Assembly: GCA_029213065.1 (NCBI GenBank)
Contig: JARGPH010000024.1
Location: 28,306 to 92,305 of the forward strand
Source of the DNA: Verrucomicrobiales bacterium
GTDB taxonomy: Bacteria; Verrucomicrobiota; Verrucomicrobiia; Verrucomicrobiales; DEV007
DNA: 64,000 nucleotides
Reading direction: 5' to 3'
Part shown: positions 59,706 through 64,000 of the stretch, piece after piece
Position numbering within the stretch: position 1 is the first letter of the stretch
How the letters are laid out: every line of letters starts with the position of its first letter
Notes under the pieces: generated by a model
What the model was told of the DNA's origin: nothing
Seen by the model: only the letters and a program-made list of their open reading frames with translations
Database searches by the model: none
Translations under genes and position numbers: made by a program

Positions 59706-62599
59706 AAGACGAATCTTTACATCCCTGGATTGAACCCGAACTCGAAGCCCGCATCGTCGCGCTCGTGCTTGGCGAAGCGTCAGACTTTGAAAAGGAGGAG
59801 TTGGAACGGCTCATCGGCGAAAAGCCGGAATTGGGTCTTTTTCGAGACCGTATCGAATCGATGCACACGATGCTGAGGTCGAACGGGAAAACCGCGTCTT
59901 TGAAGGAAGAGGGGGAGTGGAAGCTGTCGCCGGAGAGGCGGGGTGCGGTTCTGGATGTGCTAGGTGGCGATGCCGCTGATCCATCCGGGGCGAAAGAGGT
60001 TCCGAAGAGACCCAACCCTGAGCGTCGCAGAGTGCTTCCTGCGTTACTGAAAGTGGCTGCCGTTGTCGCTTTGTTGGCGGCGTTTGTCGGGGTGATGATG
60101 CCGGCGTCCTCACCGATGATGAGCCGGGGAGGGAAAGATACCGCACGCCCAACGAGCGGGATGATTGCCTTCAGGGAGGGAGCTACGGACGAATTGGATG
60201 CCGTTGGCACAAGCTTGAGTTCCCTCGATGTCGATGCAGAGCGATTTATGAAATCAGTAATCGAGCCCACTCCCGCTGAGAGTGGCATCGCCGCGGCTGG
60301 TAGCGAACGGGCTTCACGGTATTCTTCGATTGGGCACGGAGGCTCCACTGCAGATCTGGCGATTTCCGGGCAGGCGATAGCGGATCATTCGGAGATAACA
60401 GTTTCTGCGGGGAAAGAGGTGAAGCTGCGGCAGGATGATCAAAGGTTGGCTGAGTTGAGCGACGATGGTTCCTCGCTTCTTGCCGCGAACGGACCGCAGT
60501 CCAACGGACAGGTTCGAATGCATTATTATGACGGTTCCTATGATCACACCCGTGCGAAAATGCTCACACGAGTGGCGGAGGGATGGGAGACGCCGGTGCC
60601 ACAATTAAAGGCTGAGGAAAGCAGCGCTGATTCCCCTGAAAAATTGGCAGCTGCGACCGCGGGAACGAAAACTGAGGGTGTGAACTTCGGCCTCGTCGAG
60701 GAGAACAAGAACAGGTCGCTGGCATTTCCGGAGGCTCCTGGGGCGCCGGTTGTTGTGAGCCGTTTTGGTGCAGGCCGTCTCGCAGGTGAAGACGCCGACA
60801 CCGTCTCGGATTTGCGGACTACTGGCGCACTCCCTCAAGCGGACCTGGCCGACAACGGAGATGGCGGAGTCTCAGCTGGCTACGCGAGTGATTATGTCTT
60901 CGTAAATCCCCGTGATCTCAAGGCAAAGAAAGTGTCTGAGAAACAGCATGCCGGCACCGTCTCTATTGGAGGGAAAGTCGTCGAATCCAGAGAAGGGGAG
61001 AGTGATAGGTTTTACTCCTCAATGAATTCCGTAGACGGGGTGATTCCAGAGCTGGAAGAGAGTGAGGCCATAGCGCTCCGAACGCAATCCGCCACTCCGG
61101 CTCCCGGTCAGATCGATATTTCAGGAAAGGACAAGACAGTGGATCAGCTCTTCCGGCGGGAGCGCCCCGTAGTTGTCGCTGCGCCTGTCAGCGAGGCGGT
61201 CGTAAATCCTGCCGAACTTCAACTCAAGAAACTCCCGCAAAGACTGCTTCGGGAGATTCCATCGGACCTCACCGAGTCCAGCGCGAAGGACGAACCTTTC
61301 TCTACCTTTTCCCTCCATGTCAGTGATGTCTCTTTCAAGCTCGCTCAGGCGGCTCTCGCGAAAGGGGAATGGCCTGATGCGGAACGGATTCGGATCGAGG
61401 AGTTCGTGAATGCCTTCGATTATGGTGATCCTCTCCCCGGGCAGGATGAAAAGGTCTCAGCGGTCCTCGAGCAGACGATTCATCCCTTTCTTCAACAGCG
61501 CAATTTGCTCCGTGTTTCGATGCGAACCGCTGAAACCGGTCGCAATGCCTCGACACCGTTGCGCCTCACGTTCCTCCTCGATAATTCAGGCTCGATGGAG
61601 CGCTCTGATCGTCGTGATACCGTGAGGAGCGCCTTTGCTGTTCTCGCCTCGATGTTGCACCCTTCCGATGAAGTCACCCTGATCAGTTTTGCCCGCCAGC
61701 CCCGACTCCTCGCGGATCGTGTTGCCGGCGATCAGGCAGACTCGCTCGTCGAGACGGTCGCGAATCTCCCCAGTGAGGGAGGGACGAATCTCGAAGCCGC
61801 TCTCGATCTCGCTTTTGAAAAAGCACTGGAGCAAAAGACGCCGGGCGCGCAAAACAGGATCATCCTTCTCACCGACGGAGCCGCGAATCTAGGGGATGCC
61901 CGTCCCGAGAAACTCGCCGCCCGTGTCGAGACGATGCGTAACGCCGGCATCGCCTTCGATGCCGCCGGGATCGGAACGGTAGGGCTCAACGACGAGATTC
62001 TCGAAGCACTCACCCGCAAAGGCGACGGACGTTATTACCTCCTCGATCGCAAGGAGGACGTTGATGCCGGTTTTGCAAAACAGATCGCCGGGGCGCTTCG
62101 GCCTGCTGCCGGCAATGTCAAAATTCAGATGGAATTCAATCCGGACCGGGTCGGAAAATACAAGCTACTCGGCTTCGAGAAACATCGGTTGAACAAAGAG
62201 GACTTTCGCGACGACAAAGTGGACGCGGCCGAGCTGGCTTCCGCCGAAGCGGGTGTGGCGGTCTATCAGATCGAGACGCTTGCGGATGGTGAAGGGGAGA
62301 TCGGGGCGGCCTTTGTGAGATTTCGCGATATGGCGACCGGTGAAATGACGGAGCGACGATGGACGATTCCCTATCAGTCGCATCCCGCGAGACCTGAGGA
62401 GGCGAGCCCGTCGATGCAGGTCGCCATCGCCGCCGCGATGCTCGGGGCGAAGTTGAAAGGCGGCGTCCTCGGGGAGGTTGTCGACTTGGCTGAACTCAGC
62501 CAAATCGTCTCACAGTTGCCGCAGGCCTGGCGTGAGAAACCGCGTCTCGTCGAGCTGACGAAGATGATCGAATCGGCCCGTTCCATCGCCGGTCAATAG
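59702..62599 (+). CDS. VWA-domain (YfbK-like) membrane protein with an N-terminal cytoplasmic region
   Basis: A 965-residue protein encoded in a 4-bp overlap with the sigma factor. The N-terminal region (1-115) is helical and charged and could act as an anti-sigma domain; one membrane helix follows (LLKVAAVVALLAAFVGVMM, about 118-136). The long middle part is Gly/Ser/Glu-rich. From about 525 it matches the YfbK family: FSTFSLHVSDVSFKLAQAALAKGEWP, then a VWA domain with the MIDAS motif DNSGSM (about 627-632), LSEGGTNLEAALDLAFEKA-type repeats, and the C-terminal AELSQIVSQLPQAW. The likely role is a periplasmic adhesion or signalling partner. Confidence 0.85.
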   Translation: MKDESLHPWIEPELEARIVALVLGEASDFEKEELERLIGEKPELGLFRDRIESMHTMLRSNGKTASLKEEGEWKLSPERRGAVLDVLGGDAADPSGAKEVPKRPNPERRRVLPALLKVAAVVALLAAFVGVMMPASSPMMSRGGKDTARPTSGMIAFREGATDELDAVGTSLSSLDVDAERFMKSVIEPTPAESGIAAAGSERASRYSSIGHGGSTADLAISGQAIADHSEITVSAGKEVKLRQDDQRLAELSDDGSSLLAANGPQSNGQVRMHYYDGSYDHTRAKMLTRVAEGWETPVPQLKAEESSADSPEKLAAATAGTKTEGVNFGLVEENKNRSLAFPEAPGAPVVVSRFGAGRLAGEDADTVSDLRTTGALPQADLADNGDGGVSAGYASDYVFVNPRDLKAKKVSEKQHAGTVSIGGKVVESREGESDRFYSSMNSVDGVIPELEESEAIALRTQSATPAPGQIDISGKDKTVDQLFRRERPVVVAAPVSEAVVNPAELQLKKLPQRLLREIPSDLTESSAKDEPFSTFSLHVSDVSFKLAQAALAKGEWPDAERIRIEEFVNAFDYGDPLPGQDEKVSAVLEQTIHPFLQQRNLLRVSMRTAETGRNASTPLRLTFLLDNSGSMERSDRRDTVRSAFAVLASMLHPSDEVTLISFARQPRLLADRVAGDQADSLVETVANLPSEGGTNLEAALDLAFEKALEQKTPGAQNRIILLTDGAANLGDARPEKLAARVETMRNAGIAFDAAGIGTVGLNDEILEALTRKGDGRYYLLDRKEDVDAGFAKQIAGALRPAAGNVKIQMEFNPDRVGKYKLLGFEKHRLNKEDFRDDKVDAAELASAEAGVAVYQIETLADGEGEIGAAFVRFRDMATGEMTERRWTIPYQSHPARPEEASPSMQVAIAAAMLGAKLKGGVLGEVVDLAELSQIVSQLPQAWREKPRLVELTKMIESARSIAGQ

Positions 62600-62610
62600 A
62601 TGATGAATTT

Positions 62611-62674
62611 AACCCTATCAAAGACAGAAATGTGCCTCGACCCAACCCTCTCAGGTCATTGACCTAACCCTGTT
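62611..62674 (+). repeat. AACCCT-type triplet with 33- and 22-bp spacing after the VWA gene
   Basis: AACCCTATC at 62611, AACCCTCTC at 62644 and AACCCTGTT at 62666 lie 33 and 22 bp apart, in the 180-bp gap between the VWA gene and the lipoprotein gene. The bases between the last two (AGGTCATTGACCT) closely match those between the repeats at 49270 and 15930. No gene lies in this gap. Confidence 0.6.
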
Positions 62675-62779
62675 GAGTTTCTTGAAACGCCTCTCCTGAC
62701 AACTTTCTGACATCTCCCTGACAATCAAATGACAACTTCGAAATCGCTATTTTCTCTGAACGCCTCAACCTGATATATC

Positions 62780-64000
62780 ATGAAAACCTACCTGCTGCTG
62801 ATTCTCTTTCTGATCACTCTTCCTGCCTGCAGCGCAGAGAATTCACCACCAGCGACCGAAGCGGGGCAGGCGAGCGTTTCCACGACGATTGACGAGAATG
62901 GAGCCGGTAAGATTGTCGTTGAAGCGAGAGGCGAACTCCCGAAGCCGCCTGTTTTCTATTCGAGTGATATCACTAACAATGTCACGGTTCGACCGAATCA
63001 GATCGATTCCGAGATTCTGGTGAAAGTAAAGATCCTCCAGGGCGAGGCAAAGACGGTTAGCTACTGGACCCACGGTCTCGCTGAGGTCGTAACCGTCGAG
63101 GGCGGCACGGTAGCGGGCTGGGCGGTTCGATGGGACGACAAACGAAGACGGTTCATCGATGTCACTTTCAAAGAATCCGGGAAGCCGGTCGCGGAGCATT
63201 CCTTCAAGATTCGACTGAAAGAGGAGATCGGGGCCTTTCCGGCGATGGAGCAGGTCACCAATCTCGGGCCCGCCAACGACGAGTCGGCCAGCTTCACCCA
63301 AATTGTCAATCTCAGCTACACGAACGGAGTCGAGGGGCAGTTGAAATCGATCAAGAATTTTCTGGCTTTGAATGCCGATGAAGGCGTGCCTTCCCGTTAT
63401 CAAACCGACTACGGCGGGACGTTTCAGCTCCAGTTGAATCGCAGTGGCACGACGCCTAGCGATGTCGAGCTGACCCGGTTTCGACTTTCCGGCGAATTGG
63501 ACCAAGATGCGAAGTTCGGAACCTTCCGCATCGAGGGCTTAGCGCGTGTTGCTAAGGCGGGGGCGACGGTAACAATTTTGCGCGGGGCGGCGGTATCACT
63601 CAGCTCGGTTCCCGCGAATCCGAATTACCGGGTCAGGTTGGAGACTTCAGGAAAGCAGGCTCCTTACTACGAACTGGTTTTTGAAAAGCCCGGCGAATGG
63701 CCCGTCGAGCTGGAGTTTGTCGGGGCGGTGACTCAGGATAAAGAGTGGAGCCGGATTCTCTTCACAGTCGCGGCGGGTGCGGTCTCTCCGGTGTCGCTCG
63801 ACGGGTTTCCTGAAGCAATCGAGTTTCGCAACGACTCGACGGTGCAGCCGGTTTTTCAAACGGCAAAGTGGAACGGGTTCATCCCTGCGAGCGGAGATTT
63901 TCACATCGCCTGGAAGGCTCTGCGACGGGTTGGCGAAGGGAAGCTTTTCTTCAGCACCAGCGCGAAGATCGATACGACCGTGAGTGCGGGGCTACTCCGT
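62780..64000 (+). CDS. Exported lipoprotein of unknown function, 3'-truncated by window edge
   Basis: The frame from ATG 62780 is open to base 64000, giving at least 407 residues. The N-terminus has a lipoprotein-type signal (KTYLLLILFLITLPACSA, Cys about 17). The mature part starts with a beta-rich, repeat-like stretch (KIVVEARGELPKPPVFYSSDITNNVTVRPNQIDSEILVKVKILQGEAKTVSYWTHGLAEVVTVEGGTVAGWAVRWDDKRRRFIDVTFKE). I do not recognise a named family. It follows the ECF/VWA pair at 180 bp on the same strand and may be part of the same system, although the gap holds a repeat element. Confidence 0.7.
   Translation, partial: MKTYLLLILFLITLPACSAENSPPATEAGQASVSTTIDENGAGKIVVEARGELPKPPVFYSSDITNNVTVRPNQIDSEILVKVKILQGEAKTVSYWTHGLAEVVTVEGGTVAGWAVRWDDKRRRFIDVTFKESGKPVAEHSFKIRLKEEIGAFPAMEQVTNLGPANDESASFTQIVNLSYTNGVEGQLKSIKNFLALNADEGVPSRYQTDYGGTFQLQLNRSGTTPSDVELTRFRLSGELDQDAKFGTFRIEGLARVAKAGATVTILRGAAVSLSSVPANPNYRVRLETSGKQAPYYELVFEKPGEWPVELEFVGAVTQDKEWSRILFTVAAGAVSPVSLDGFPEAIEFRNDSTVQPVFQTAKWNGFIPASGDFHIAWKALRRVGEGKLFFSTSAKIDTTVSAGLLR

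Overview
The window reads as chromosome of a free-living, probably marine or aquatic member of the Verrucomicrobiota. The clues are four secreted sulfatases, two giant secreted 'PVC-type' dehydrogenase/cytochrome c proteins, planctomycete-type CxxCH cytochrome domains, an SUMF1-like (formylglycine-enzyme fold) protein fused to a cytochrome domain, LpxI, FloA, and an ECF sigma factor paired with a YfbK-like VWA protein. Gene starts mostly lack strong Shine-Dalgarno sequences, and many proteins carry Sec-type or lipoprotein signal peptides. I saw no rRNA, tRNA, CRISPR array, transposase or phage gene.

Layout. 1-4 kb: end of a 2-oxoacid dehydrogenase E1 alpha gene, an EamA transporter, lpxI and a Gfo/Idh/MocA oxidoreductase, then a hairpin-rich gap. 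4-7 kb: a TPR protein and, on the minus strand, a half-length aldehyde dehydrogenase pseudoenzyme followed by deoB. 7-10 kb: small secreted and membrane proteins, an L,D-transpeptidase, and an ArsC-family gene whose catalytic Cys codon is an in-frame TGA followed by a SECIS-like hairpin, that is, a probable selenoprotein. 10-20 kb: a large PVC cytochrome, an acyltransferase, a DUF1028 protein, two sulfatases, a c-type cytochrome/SHD1 protein and a DUF2853 protein. 20-25 kb: a histidine kinase overlapping a receiver-kinase hybrid, then apbE-nusB-ftsY on the minus strand. 25-32 kb: the cytochrome-SUMF1 protein, an ABC operon (anchored protein, ATPase, permease), a four-copy 105-bp tandem hairpin repeat, and floA. 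32-36 kb: SGNH hydrolase, CCA-adding enzyme, VanX-like dipeptidase and DUF3597. 36-49 kb: a minus-strand block of ThuA-cytochrome fusion, alpha/beta hydrolase, sialate O-acetylesterase, LamG protein and esterase, which looks like an acetylated-glycan degradation locus. 49-57 kb: TauE/SafE, holA, a small gene whose frame continues past a TGA, an OmpA-like protein, a sulfatase, an NlpC/P60 endopeptidase, DUF6498, and two paralogous secretin-like proteins. 57-64 kb: a sulfatase, then ECF sigma factor, VWA protein and a lipoprotein running off the window end.

How it fits together. Much of the window serves periplasmic or outer-membrane breakdown of sulfated and acetylated polysaccharides (sulfatases, esterases, sugar-dehydrogenase-like cytochromes), with housekeeping modules between (ftsY, nusB, holA, cca, lpxI). 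The most interesting signals are (i) the UGA-containing ArsC gene, (ii) a second gene at 50.86-51.28 kb whose coding frame continues through UGA with a hairpin at exactly the same spacing, and (iii) a dispersed AACCCTGTT element recurring at 22-bp spacing in five places. All functional calls come from reading the sequence and remembered family motifs; no database search was possible.
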